Source: M55B112 sp964539395 (GTDB lineage: Bacteria > Bacteroidota > Bacteroidia > Bacteroidales > GCA-2748055). Taken from it: a stretch of DNA of 64,000 nt. Position numbers and translations under genes: made by a program. The notes under the pieces were generated by a model. The model saw nothing but the letters and a program-made list of their open reading frames with translations, had not been told where the DNA came from and did no database searches. This document shows, piece by piece, positions 43,750-52,964 of the stretch (its first letter is position 1; every line of letters begins with the position of its first letter). The stretch spans positions 1 through 64,000 of the forward strand of contig CAZIIU010000017.1 in NCBI GenBank assembly GCA_964539395.1, read 5' to 3'.

Positions 43750-45078
43750 ATGAATTGCTTTCTACATATAGAACCTGTTTTTAATGAATCCCTGGATCGA
43801 TCAATTTCATCACTTAAAACTATATATGATGATAATGAAAAACTGGAAAGCATTATAAAAAATCTATTTCAAAGAGAGATTAGAGCTTCTCAAATAAAGA
43901 ATAAACGAGTATTACTGAAGCCAAATTGGGTCATGCATTCGAAATCGGAACTGGACGATATATGTCTCAGAACGAATGATAACTTTGTTTTGGCCACTTT
44001 AAAAGTAGTGCTCGAAATGAAGCCTTTATCTGTTATTATTGGAGATGCACCAATCCAGGGATGCAATTGGGAGAAGATGCTATCTGAAGATTTCAGTGAG
44101 AAAATAAAGTCACTGGCAAATGAATATGAAGTAGCAGTATCAGTTGTTGATTTCAGAAGAAGAATTTATAGTTTTTCAAATAATAAAAAAGACGCTGATA
44201 TCCGTCCCTTAAAGGAATATGTTATTTTCGATGTTGGTAAAACAAGTTGGCTTGAACCTATTACAATCAATGGTAAATCAAATTTCCGTGTTACAAATTA
44301 TGATCCGGAACGTATGGTGTTGTCACATTCTCCCGGAGTACATAAATACTGCCTTACAAGAGAATTATTTGAATCAGATTTAATAATTTCGCTTCCCAAA
44401 ATTAAAACACACCAGAAAACCGGTATTACGGCTGCATTAAAGAACCTTGTTGGATTTAATGGGGATAAAGATTTTCTGCCCCATCATCGAATTGGAGGCA
44501 CACAAAGAGGTGGAGATTGTTATCCGGGTGGATCACTCCTCAGATCCTGGTCAGAGAAAGCTCTTGACAATGCCAATAGACGACAGGGAAGAAAATCATT
44601 CTGGATTTGGCAAAAATTATCTTCTGCTTTATGGAAATTATCCATTCCCGGAGCCGAGCACCAGATAGCTGCTGGATGGTATGGAAACGATACTACTTGG
44701 CGAATGGTTAAGGATTTAAATAGAATTGTTGAATTTGGAAACCAAGAAGGAGAAATAAAAGAGCATGCACAAAGAATGATATTTAGTCTTTGTGATGGTA
44801 TAATTGGAGGTGAGGGTAATGGGCCACTGGACCCCGAACCATTGCCTCTTGGCTTGATTACATTAACTAACCATTCTTTATTTCATGACCGGGTAATGGC
44901 TGATATTATGAGTTTGCCCGTTGATAAACTTCCTCTCTTAAATCAGAATGACAATAGGAGTAATAATTTTACCATGACAATCAGAGGTAAAAATGCAATG
45001 CTGCAGGATCTGGACGAATTTAAAGTTATAGCAAAACTTCCTAAGGGTTGGTCAGCTATCATTAAAATGAGCGTATGA
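43750..45078 (+). CDS. DUF362 domain protein
   Basis: 442 residues. VLLKPNWVMHSKS, VIIGDAPIQGCNWEKM, LIISLPKIKTHQKTGITAAL and GGEGNGPLDPEPLPL are the characteristic blocks of DUF362. No Cys cluster for an Fe-S domain is present, unlike many members. The reaction is not known; some DUF362 proteins occur with cofactor or glycan genes. It overlaps the ATP-grasp gene by 4 bases, so they are probably coupled and act on the same compound. With the deacetylase-like gene 7 bases upstream, the three look like one module. Confidence 0.82.
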   Translation: MNCFLHIEPVFNESLDRSISSLKTIYDDNEKLESIIKNLFQREIRASQIKNKRVLLKPNWVMHSKSELDDICLRTNDNFVLATLKVVLEMKPLSVIIGDAPIQGCNWEKMLSEDFSEKIKSLANEYEVAVSVVDFRRRIYSFSNNKKDADIRPLKEYVIFDVGKTSWLEPITINGKSNFRVTNYDPERMVLSHSPGVHKYCLTRELFESDLIISLPKIKTHQKTGITAALKNLVGFNGDKDFLPHHRIGGTQRGGDCYPGGSLLRSWSEKALDNANRRQGRKSFWIWQKLSSALWKLSIPGAEHQIAAGWYGNDTTWRMVKDLNRIVEFGNQEGEIKEHAQRMIFSLCDGIIGGEGNGPLDPEPLPLGLITLTNHSLFHDRVMADIMSLPVDKLPLLNQNDNRSNNFTMTIRGKNAMLQDLDEFKVIAKLPKGWSAIIKMSV

Positions 45079-46076
45079 AAATAGGCATACACCATACAGA
45101 AGGGACATTCAGTGAACGCTGGATTTCATATTGTGATGAAAACAATATAGAATACAAATTAGTTGATTGCTATAAAAATGATATTATCAATCAGTTATCT
45201 GATTGTGTTGCGCTTATGTGGCACTTCAATCATAAGGGAGCCAAAGAAAGTAAATTTGCGAAGCAATTAGTTTTCTCTCTTGAAGCAGCTGGTAAACGGG
45301 TTTTTCCAAATTATAATACAGTATGGCATTTTGATGATAAACTGGGACAAAAATATCTACTTGAATCGATTAATGCTCCTTTGGTTCCAGCCTATGTATT
45401 TTATTCAAAAGGAGAAGCTAAGAAGTGGCTATATAATGCAGCATTACCAGTTGTTTTTAAGCTCAGGAATGGTTCCGGGTCTGAGAATGTGAAATTGGTA
45501 AAAAAGAAACGCTATGGTTACAAATTGATACGTATATCTTTTAGCCGCGGATTCAAACATTACGAGGGATGGTCAAACCTGAAAGAGAGAATAAGGTTGT
45601 TGCGGATAGGAAAGACTAGTCTCTGGAATGTAGTTAAGGGTATTATTCGTCTAATTTATACTACCGAATATGCCAGGATGACTGGCAGGGAAAAGGGCTA
45701 TGTATATTTCCAGGAGTTCATTCCAGGTAATGATTTTGATATTCGTGTTGTTGTTATTGGTAATAAAGCTTTTGCACTCAAGAGGATGATAAGGAAAAAT
45801 GATTTTAGAGCATCAGGAAGTGGCTTTATATTATATGAAAAAAAACATTTTGATGAAGCTACTGTACGTACAGCATTCGAAGTGGCAGATAAACTGAAAG
45901 CTCAATGTATTGCATATGATTTTATTTTTTCAGAAGGTAGGCCTATGATTGTTGAAATTAGTTATGGTTTTTCTCCGGGTGCATACGACTACTGTACAGG
46001 ATATTGGGAAAGAAACCTTACATGGCACGAGGGGAAATTTAATCCATATGGTTGGATGGTTGAAAAGATAATGTAA
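45075..46076 (+). CDS. ATP-grasp ligase, RimK-like
   Basis: 333 residues. The central part (about 95-330) follows the ATP-grasp fold: FDDKLGQKYLLESINAPLVP, VVFKLRNGSGSENVKLV for the lysine/glycine loop, YFQEFIPGNDFDIRVVVIG, and IAYDFIFSEGRPMIVEISYG for the metal-binding acids. Such enzymes form amide bonds through acyl phosphates, usually adding an amino acid. It overlaps DUF362 by 4 bases. A glycan or lipid amide is a possible product. It is the first of three ATP-grasp genes in this operon. Confidence 0.8.
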   Translation: MKIGIHHTEGTFSERWISYCDENNIEYKLVDCYKNDIINQLSDCVALMWHFNHKGAKESKFAKQLVFSLEAAGKRVFPNYNTVWHFDDKLGQKYLLESINAPLVPAYVFYSKGEAKKWLYNAALPVVFKLRNGSGSENVKLVKKKRYGYKLIRISFSRGFKHYEGWSNLKERIRLLRIGKTSLWNVVKGIIRLIYTTEYARMTGREKGYVYFQEFIPGNDFDIRVVVIGNKAFALKRMIRKNDFRASGSGFILYEKKHFDEATVRTAFEVADKLKAQCIAYDFIFSEGRPMIVEISYGFSPGAYDYCTGYWERNLTWHEGKFNPYGWMVEKIM

Positions 46077-46095
46077 GACATAGTGCATTCTCTTT

Positions 46096-47247
46096 ATGAA
46101 TAATATATCATCTTTGAAAAATTGTTATGGTTGTGGAGTTTGTTCCATAACATGTCCGGAACAAATTATTAGCTTAGAACTTAATGAGGAAGGTTTTTAT
46201 GATCCGATAATTACTGATTTATTAAGATGTACTGAGTGTGGATTGTGTTTATCAGTATGTGCTTTCAATGATAATCAAATAGCTTCCCAACCAAAAGATA
46301 TTATGTGCTTTTCAGGATGGAGTAATGATAAAGTCGTAAGAAATGATTGTTCATCAGGGGGCATCGGTTTTGAAATAGGTTCCTTTTGCATTAATAATGG
46401 CTTTAAAACTTGTGCTGTTTATTATGATACAGAACATCAAAAAGCTAAGCATTTTTGTGCTTCAACAAGAAGGGAATTTCAGAAATCAATGGGATCTAAG
46501 TATATTCAAAGCTATACTCATGACGGATTTAAAGAATTGAATACAAAAGATAAATTTGTCATTTTTGGAACTCCCTGCCAAATTGACTCATTGAGAAAGT
46601 TCATCCAATTGAAAAAGTTAGAAAATAATTATATACTAGTTGATTTCTTCTGTCATGGAGTACCATCTTACAATCTATGGAACACTTACTTACATCTCAA
46701 AACAACTAAAAATGAGCTTGGTCCATTAAAAGAAGTGAAATTCAGAGATAAGAAATATGGATGGCATTCTTATACGATAATGATTCAAGGGGAATTGAAG
46801 AGGCTTTATAGTTCAATTAGAAATAATGATATGTTTTTTCGTTTATTTCTTGGTGATTTATGTTTAAACGAATGTTGCTATTTGAGTTGCAAATATAAAC
46901 AGCTTCATTCATCTGCTGATATACGAATTGGAGATCTCTGGGGCAAAAAGTTTCAAGATGACACATTAGGAGTTTCTGGGATTATATGCTTAACGGATAA
47001 AGGGAAAAGCATAATTGAAAAACTACACAGAAGCTGCTGCATTGAAGAGGAAGACACTGAAATAATTACTTATGGGCAGATGGAAAAATCTCCAAACCTT
47101 CCCCATTTAAGGAAATGGGTATTAAAGAAGTTAACTAATAAAAATATTTTATCATCTTACTCTTTCTTATCTGTTTTGCAATTCTACAAATACTGGAGAA
47201 CAGCTAATTTTCGTTATAAACGTTTTATAAAACTTATGTCAAAATAA
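46096..47247 (+). CDS. FrhB-like Fe-S/flavoprotein of polysaccharide loci
   Basis: 383 residues. Two 4Fe-4S motifs lie at the N-terminus: NCYGCGVCSITCP and CTECGLCLSVCAF. The rest resembles the coenzyme F420 hydrogenase/dehydrogenase beta subunit family (SSGGIGFEIGSF, VIFGTPCQIDSLR, DFFCHGVPSYNLW). Bacteroidetes do not make F420, so another flavin or electron carrier is likely. The gene ends one base before a pyruvyl transferase gene, a pairing that recurs in exopolysaccharide clusters, so the two probably cooperate. The redox reaction is not known. Confidence 0.88.
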   Translation: MNNISSLKNCYGCGVCSITCPEQIISLELNEEGFYDPIITDLLRCTECGLCLSVCAFNDNQIASQPKDIMCFSGWSNDKVVRNDCSSGGIGFEIGSFCINNGFKTCAVYYDTEHQKAKHFCASTRREFQKSMGSKYIQSYTHDGFKELNTKDKFVIFGTPCQIDSLRKFIQLKKLENNYILVDFFCHGVPSYNLWNTYLHLKTTKNELGPLKEVKFRDKKYGWHSYTIMIQGELKRLYSSIRNNDMFFRLFLGDLCLNECCYLSCKYKQLHSSADIRIGDLWGKKFQDDTLGVSGIICLTDKGKSIIEKLHRSCCIEEEDTEIITYGQMEKSPNLPHLRKWVLKKLTNKNILSSYSFLSVLQFYKYWRTANFRYKRFIKLMSK

Positions 47248-47248
47248 G

Positions 47249-48379
47249 ATGAAGATCAAAACCATTACCTGTCATGACGTATATAACTTTGGCGCTTCAT
47301 TGCAAGCATTTGCATTAATGAAATTTTTGCAATATTTAAATCATGAAGTGGAAATTATTGACTACATGCCTGATTATATGAAATATAATATTTGGGCAAT
47401 AGGTGATAAATGGAAAAAGAATATCATTTTGCGTCTCATTTTTTATATGTATATAATACCGGTCAGGTTGCTGTTGGCCTCCCGCAGAAGAAAATTTGAT
47501 ATATTTTCAGCTGAGATGCTCTCAATAACATCCAGAAGATACCATTCTTTTAATGAATTGAAGAACAATCCACCAATAGCCGATATTTATTTTGCCGGAA
47601 GTGACCAGATATGGAATACTTCTCACATGCATGGCAAAGATCCTGCATTTTTTTTAGATTTTGTCCCTAACGAATTAGGAGCTGTTAGGACCTCCTATGC
47701 AGCTAGCTTTTCAATTTCCAAATTACCTGATGAATATAAAGATTTTGTGAGGGTAAATCTTGAAAAATTTAATGCTATTTCTGTAAGAGAAAATTCCGGT
47801 ATCAAAATTCTAGAATCAATAGGTATCAACGATGGTATAGTTGTATTGGATCCTGTTTTTTTATTAGAAAAGAAATATTGGGATCGATTAGCTATGATGA
47901 GAAATAATGAGAAATATATACTAATATATGACCAGGAAAATAATTCCATTATCAAGGAAACTGCAAAAAAAATTGCTAAGAGCACAAAAATGAAAATATA
48001 TGCTATTCAGAGTCTATATCCAATGTATTATGCAAATAAGAAATTAACAAATATTGGACCGCTGGATTTTTTGAATCTCATTAAAAACAGCGAGGTTTGT
48101 CTCACCAATTCATTTCATTGTACTGCTTTTAGCCTGATTTTTCAGAAAGAGTTTTTCACATTTAAACGAACTCATGAAAAAGTAAATTCTCGGATGGTTG
48201 ATTTACTTGAAACAGTGAAATTGAATGATCGAATTATTGAATCTCCAGATGAAATTAAATACATAGAAAAAATTGATTACCAAAAAGTCAATAAATTCTT
48301 GGCTAAAGAAATTCAGTTGTCAAAAGAATTTATTGATCGAATATTAGAATTCGCCAGAAATAATGACAAAGAGAAATAG
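47249..48379 (+). CDS. Polysaccharide pyruvyl transferase family protein
   Basis: 376 residues. TCHDVYNFGASLQAFALMKFL at the start in short form (residues 7-27), YFAGSDQIWNTS in the middle, FSISKLPDEYKDF, and LTNSFHCTAFSLIFQKEF near the end are the family blocks. It uses phosphoenolpyruvate to put a pyruvyl ketal on a sugar, which adds negative charge. The start is one base after the FrhB-like gene. It overlaps the following GT4 gene by 17 bases. Confidence 0.9.
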   Translation: MKIKTITCHDVYNFGASLQAFALMKFLQYLNHEVEIIDYMPDYMKYNIWAIGDKWKKNIILRLIFYMYIIPVRLLLASRRRKFDIFSAEMLSITSRRYHSFNELKNNPPIADIYFAGSDQIWNTSHMHGKDPAFFLDFVPNELGAVRTSYAASFSISKLPDEYKDFVRVNLEKFNAISVRENSGIKILESIGINDGIVVLDPVFLLEKKYWDRLAMMRNNEKYILIYDQENNSIIKETAKKIAKSTKMKIYAIQSLYPMYYANKKLTNIGPLDFLNLIKNSEVCLTNSFHCTAFSLIFQKEFFTFKRTHEKVNSRMVDLLETVKLNDRIIESPDEIKYIEKIDYQKVNKFLAKEIQLSKEFIDRILEFARNNDKEK

Positions 48380-49454
48380 AAAGATTGCTTTACTAATTCA
48401 TTCTTTATCACCAGGTGGGATGGAGCGGGTAATGACAGAATTAGCCAATTATTTTTCTAAAATTGATAATACAGAGGTACATTTAGTATTATTTGGTAGA
48501 TTACCAATTGTTTTCTACAATTTAGATAAGAATGTAAACCTACATAAACCATTATCAAGATTTAATGATAGATATCGAAATATAGAATCAGTAAAACGTA
48601 GTTTGTTTATTCGAAGAAAAGTTAGGCAAATTAATCCAGATACTGTCCTGAGTTTTGGGATACACTGGAATAATTTTGTACTTCTTTCTCTACTATTTAC
48701 TCGCTATCCTGTTTTCGTATCAGATAGAGGAAGCCCTGTTCGTAAATATTCAAAGTTTCACCGGCTATCACGGAACATACTATATAGAACCAGTGCTGGC
48801 ATTATCGCGCAGACAGAAGTGGCAAAAGAAATTACAAAGGAAATATTGCCAAAAGCCAATATTGTGGTCATTGGCAATCCAATAAGAGCGATAAATGATC
48901 ATTCTAAACTATTAAAAAAAGAAAATATTATTTTAACGGTTGGGCGTTTAATTACTTCTAAGCATCACGATAGAATGATTAGAATTTTTTCTAAGCTTAA
49001 CGCACCAGATTGGAAATTGATAATTGTTGGCGGAAATGCATTAAAACAGAACAATTTTAAGCACCTTAAGAGTCTTATTGAAAAATTAAATATGCAAGAC
49101 AGAATAATTCTTGCAGGGGAACAAAAGAATGTTGAAGATTATTATTTAAAGAGTAAGGTATTTGTATTTACATCAACAATTGAAGGTTTTCCAAATGTAA
49201 TTGGTGAAGCTTTATCTGCCGGGCTACCTGTGATCTCTTATGATTGCATTTCAGGACCTTCGGAAATGATAACTGATGAAATTAATGGTTATTTGGTACC
49301 TAATTTTGAAGATGATTTATTTAGAAATAAATTGCAATACCTAATCGATCACGAAAAAATATTGAAACAAATGGCGATTGAAGCAAAAAATAGTGTAAAA
49401 AGATTTGAAATTGAATCTATAGGCCAGCAATTCTATTCCTTTATTACTTCTTAA
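48363..49454 (+). CDS. GT4 family glycosyltransferase
   Basis: 363 residues, GT-B fold. IALLIHSLSPGGMERVMTE opens the acceptor domain; ILTVGRLITSKHHDRMIRIF begins the donor domain, and STIEGFPNVIGEALSAGLP with the two Glu of the E-x7-E motif binds the nucleotide sugar. SDRGSPVRKYSKFHRLSRN is the linker to the membrane-facing helix. It probably adds a hexose or N-acetylhexosamine with retention. It overlaps the pyruvyl transferase gene by 17 bases. A 131-base AT-rich gap follows. Confidence 0.93.
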   Translation: MTKRNRKIALLIHSLSPGGMERVMTELANYFSKIDNTEVHLVLFGRLPIVFYNLDKNVNLHKPLSRFNDRYRNIESVKRSLFIRRKVRQINPDTVLSFGIHWNNFVLLSLLFTRYPVFVSDRGSPVRKYSKFHRLSRNILYRTSAGIIAQTEVAKEITKEILPKANIVVIGNPIRAINDHSKLLKKENIILTVGRLITSKHHDRMIRIFSKLNAPDWKLIIVGGNALKQNNFKHLKSLIEKLNMQDRIILAGEQKNVEDYYLKSKVFVFTSTIEGFPNVIGEALSAGLPVISYDCISGPSEMITDEINGYLVPNFEDDLFRNKLQYLIDHEKILKQMAIEAKNSVKRFEIESIGQQFYSFITS

Positions 49455-49585
49455 ATAAAAAAAAAATTAGGAAAAAATAAATTTTCTATTTCTGTCAGTT
49501 TTATGAAGCACAATAAATTAGACTGATATAAATATTTACAAATTCAATTAAATAAATTGGTTTAGTTAAATATAATTCAAATACT

Positions 49586-50503
49586 ATGAAAGTAATAATT
49601 ACCGGGGGTGCCGGCTTTATTGGATCTGCTATTGTTCCAATCCTTCAAGATGAGGGTTATGAAATTTTCGTCCTAGACAACCTTTCATTTGGCAGCAGAG
49701 ATTTTATTGACGTTCAGGATGACCATTTTTATCATGGAGATATCCGGGATATGAAAGAGGTAGAAAATGTGTTTACGGACGTAAATCCGGATATTATAAT
49801 ACACCTTGCCGCTATACATTTCATACCCTACTGCAATCAGCATCCATTTGAAGCGGCTGATACTAACATCAGAGGTACGATGAATGTTTTAAATGCCAGT
49901 AAGAAATCAAAAGATTTAAAAAAACTGTTTTTTGCCTCAACTGCGGCAGTATATCCCATTAATGATGAGGCTGTGAATGAGGAGCATCGACTGTTTCCAA
50001 TGGATATCTACGGATTAAGTAAACTTACGGGAGAGGAACTATGTAGAAAATTCTGGCTTGAATCTGAGGTTGATACCATCGTATGTCGTTTTTTTAATGC
50101 TTTTGGCCCAAATGAGACAAATCCTCACCTTATTCCGGAAATTGAGAAACAATTGAAGGAGGGAACTCGCACTATTAAACTGGGAAATCTTACACCAAAA
50201 CGTGATTTTATTCATACATATGATATGGCTTCAGCAGTTGGCAAACTACTTAAAAAAGAGAATCCAGGTTTAAACATTTTTAATCTTGGAAGAGGTATAG
50301 AGTATTCAGTTGTGGAAATTGTTGAAGCATTTGAAAGGCAACTTGGAGAAAAAATTAACATTGAGGTTGATCCAGCGCGTGTGCGGAAAGTTGAGCGTCA
50401 ACATTTACTGGCAGATGTTTCAAAATTGAAACGGTCTACTGGCTGGGAACCAAAATGGAGTATTGATGATGGTATCAAAAACCTTATAGAGAACTGGAGA
50501 TAA
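49586..50503 (+). CDS. NAD-dependent nucleotide-sugar epimerase
   Basis: 305 residues. TGGAGFIG at 6-13 binds NAD; ASTAAVYP near 117-124 and Tyr142-x3-Lys146 form the active site; RFFNAFGPNETNPHLIPEI and PKRDFIHTYDMASAV are typical of UDP-glucose 4-epimerase and its relatives. The Thr-Ala-Ala sequence rules out a 4,6-dehydratase. It probably epimerises a UDP-sugar for the GT4 enzymes next to it. It lies 14 bases before a GT4 gene. Confidence 0.9.
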   Translation: MKVIITGGAGFIGSAIVPILQDEGYEIFVLDNLSFGSRDFIDVQDDHFYHGDIRDMKEVENVFTDVNPDIIIHLAAIHFIPYCNQHPFEAADTNIRGTMNVLNASKKSKDLKKLFFASTAAVYPINDEAVNEEHRLFPMDIYGLSKLTGEELCRKFWLESEVDTIVCRFFNAFGPNETNPHLIPEIEKQLKEGTRTIKLGNLTPKRDFIHTYDMASAVGKLLKKENPGLNIFNLGRGIEYSVVEIVEAFERQLGEKINIEVDPARVRKVERQHLLADVSKLKRSTGWEPKWSIDDGIKNLIENWR

Positions 50504-50517
50504 ATAAAACAATTATT

Positions 50518-51660
50518 ATGAGTCAAAAGAAAATGAATGTCGGAATTCTCTTTAATTTCCAAATAACCTGGATGGGAGGGATAATCTACGTAATAAATCT
50601 TGTTAAAACACTTAATTATCTACCTGATGAGGAGAAACCAAAAATATACCTTTTCTACACTCCTGAACTCAAAAAGTATCTTAAAGATTTTAGCTATCCA
50701 TATTTTGAAGCTGTTGAATACACTTTCCCCTCCGAGATAGGTGGAAATATACTCTCATGGCTTAAAAGGAAGAATATTTACTTTGATAAATTAGTTAAAA
50801 AGTATGCATTAGATGCTTTGTATCCTGCGAGGAATTTTCCAGTGAAAAATCGTACTAGAGCAAAGGTTGTTGCTTGGTATGCAGATTTGCAACATCTTTA
50901 CTATCCTGAATTCTTTACTCGTATGACATTGTTGCACAGAAGAATAAGGATATTTCTTATGTTGCGTAATACTTCAGACCTCATCGTATCAAGTGAAGCT
51001 GTAAAGCGAGATTTTGAGAATTTTTACAAGCTAAGGAAGGATATCCGAATCCATATTTATCATTTTGTCTCTGTTCTTGAAGAATTTAAAGATTTGAATA
51101 TTGATGAACTAAGAAAGAAGTACCAGCTGCCAAAGCAATATTTTATGGTCTCAAATCAATTCCACAAACACAAGAATCATAAGGTCCTCCTAAAGGCTCT
51201 CATAAGATTAAAAAAAGAAGGACGAACAATTCACATGGCGATGACCGGACGGTTTCCGGAAGCTTCCACATCAACTTACATGCAGGAGTTACACTCATTG
51301 ATAAATGAAAACCATCTTCAAAACCAGATCAGCTTTTTGGGTATTATTCCGAGAGATGAACAACTTTTCCTTATGAAGTATTCGCAAGCTGTAATTCAAC
51401 CAAGCCTTTTTGAAGGATGGAGCACAGTAATAGAAGATGCAAGGTCATTACAAGCACCTGTTATTGCTGTAAGTTTACCTGTTAATATAGAACAGCTTGG
51501 AAAAAAACATGAATATTTTGATCCGCATGATGATTCAAAATTAGCAGAGATACTGGCAAATTATCCAGAAAGAAATTTGGATGATAAATTTTATGAGGAT
51601 TATAATAAACGCATTTTGGAAGCGGCGAGAATATTTATGAATATCCTCAAATCTGATTAG
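50518..51660 (+). CDS. GT4 family glycosyltransferase
   Basis: 380 residues. VGILFNFQITWMGGIIYVINL begins the first Rossmann-like domain in short form (residues 8-28), YFMVSNQFHKHKNHKVLLKAL begins the second, and QPSLFEGWSTVIEDARSLQAPVIA-type E-x7-E region follows (about 305-330). Typical of retaining GT-B enzymes of capsule loci. The gene is 14 bases after the epimerase gene and 45 bases before the next GT4. Donor sugar not readable. Confidence 0.9.
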   Translation: MSQKKMNVGILFNFQITWMGGIIYVINLVKTLNYLPDEEKPKIYLFYTPELKKYLKDFSYPYFEAVEYTFPSEIGGNILSWLKRKNIYFDKLVKKYALDALYPARNFPVKNRTRAKVVAWYADLQHLYYPEFFTRMTLLHRRIRIFLMLRNTSDLIVSSEAVKRDFENFYKLRKDIRIHIYHFVSVLEEFKDLNIDELRKKYQLPKQYFMVSNQFHKHKNHKVLLKALIRLKKEGRTIHMAMTGRFPEASTSTYMQELHSLINENHLQNQISFLGIIPRDEQLFLMKYSQAVIQPSLFEGWSTVIEDARSLQAPVIAVSLPVNIEQLGKKHEYFDPHDDSKLAEILANYPERNLDDKFYEDYNKRILEAARIFMNILKSD

Positions 51661-51705
51661 AATAATGTTGTATATTAATTTTTTGAATGGGTAGGAAAAT
51701 ATATT

Positions 51706-52863
51706 TTGTCAAGCAAGAAAGTGAATAAAATAGTCTTTATAAATCAGTGGGTTAACTTTCAGATGAAAGATATTATTAACAGATTTGCTGAAAGAATTGA
51801 TGATGTTACCCTGGTTTATGGGAATATGAGTAATAATGGAGAAAGTCTTGATAATAAAGTTAAGCTTGTAAGAATAGTAAAATACAGGCGAAAAAGTACT
51901 TTTTCACGGTTAGTTTCATGGTTAATCGCTACTTTACAGTTAATACTCCTGGTAAATCTACGGTATCGAAAACATTATTTATTTTTTACAACTAATCCAC
52001 CAACGACAGCATTTTTAACATTATTCTGCAAAAACCGTTATTCTGTGAATGTTTTGGATATATATCCTGAAGCATTGAGTTTAGGTGGGTTTGTTAAAGA
52101 GAGTTCCGTGATTTACAAATTATGGGAGAAAAGGAATTTCAAATTTTTCAATTTAGCGCAACGCATTTTTATACTTACAGATGGTATGAAAAAGACTATT
52201 TCTAAATATTGTGATAGCAGTAAGATTGAGGTTATTCCCTACTGGTCATTAAATACGAATATCAATGGAATTGAGAGAAATAGGAATAAGTTCTTAAGTA
52301 AATACAAGATAACCAATAAATTTATTGTTTTATACTCTGGCAACTTAGGACTAGGTCATCATGTTACATCATTGGTAAAGGTTGCTAACCATCTAAGGGA
52401 GGATGAAGATATAGTATTTGTTATTATGGGAGATGGCTGGAATAAACCCGTCATTGAGAAATTAATTGAAGATTATAAATTAGAGAATTGCCTTCTGCTA
52501 CCCTACCAACCTTCAGAGTTATTTATACATGCAATAAATGGTGCTGATATAGGTGTTGTTTCCGTTTCAAAGGAGCTTGCGCCAGTTTGTGTTCCCAGCA
52601 AGACCTATAATTTGATTAATAATAAAGTACCACTTTTATTTATTACAGAAGGAGAGTCAGAACTGCAGTCACTTGCAAATAGATATAATATTGGAAAATG
52701 TTTTCCACCTGATGCTATTAAACGGATGGGCGAATATGTGACAGAATTAAAAAGTGACCATAATAAATATAGTGAATATAAGAAAAACCTTGCAATTTGT
52801 GCTCCAAATTTCTCTCAACAGAATGCGTTGAGCTATGTAAAAAGCCTTCTTGATAATCCATGA
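51706..52863 (+). CDS. GT4 family glycosyltransferase, WbuB-like
   Basis: 385 residues from TTG 51706; the next in-frame ATG is after the first beta strand (KIVFINQWV), so the TTG is needed for a complete fold. YLFFTTNPPTTAFLTLFC and VNVLDIYPEALSLGGFVKES match WbuB-like L-FucNAc or GlcNAc transferases; IVLYSGNLGLGHHVTSLV and VVSVSKELAPVCVPSKTYNL form the donor site. It is likely to be membrane-associated. 101 bases to the FkbH-like gene. Confidence 0.88.
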   Translation: MSSKKVNKIVFINQWVNFQMKDIINRFAERIDDVTLVYGNMSNNGESLDNKVKLVRIVKYRRKSTFSRLVSWLIATLQLILLVNLRYRKHYLFFTTNPPTTAFLTLFCKNRYSVNVLDIYPEALSLGGFVKESSVIYKLWEKRNFKFFNLAQRIFILTDGMKKTISKYCDSSKIEVIPYWSLNTNINGIERNRNKFLSKYKITNKFIVLYSGNLGLGHHVTSLVKVANHLREDEDIVFVIMGDGWNKPVIEKLIEDYKLENCLLLPYQPSELFIHAINGADIGVVSVSKELAPVCVPSKTYNLINNKVPLLFITEGESELQSLANRYNIGKCFPPDAIKRMGEYVTELKSDHNKYSEYKKNLAICAPNFSQQNALSYVKSLLDNP

Positions 52864-52964
52864 AATAGGAAATCCATTTATAGTTTATTTTTAAGCATTT
52901 AGACAAAAGAACACAAGATCTAGAGATAATTATTTCTTTTTCTAGGATATATAAACTTTAAAAA

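Noticed and set aside
46096..47247. Evidence for coenzyme F420 metabolism
   Set aside because: FrhB-like proteins paired with pyruvyl transferases are common in polysaccharide loci of organisms without F420; no F420 synthesis gene is in the window.
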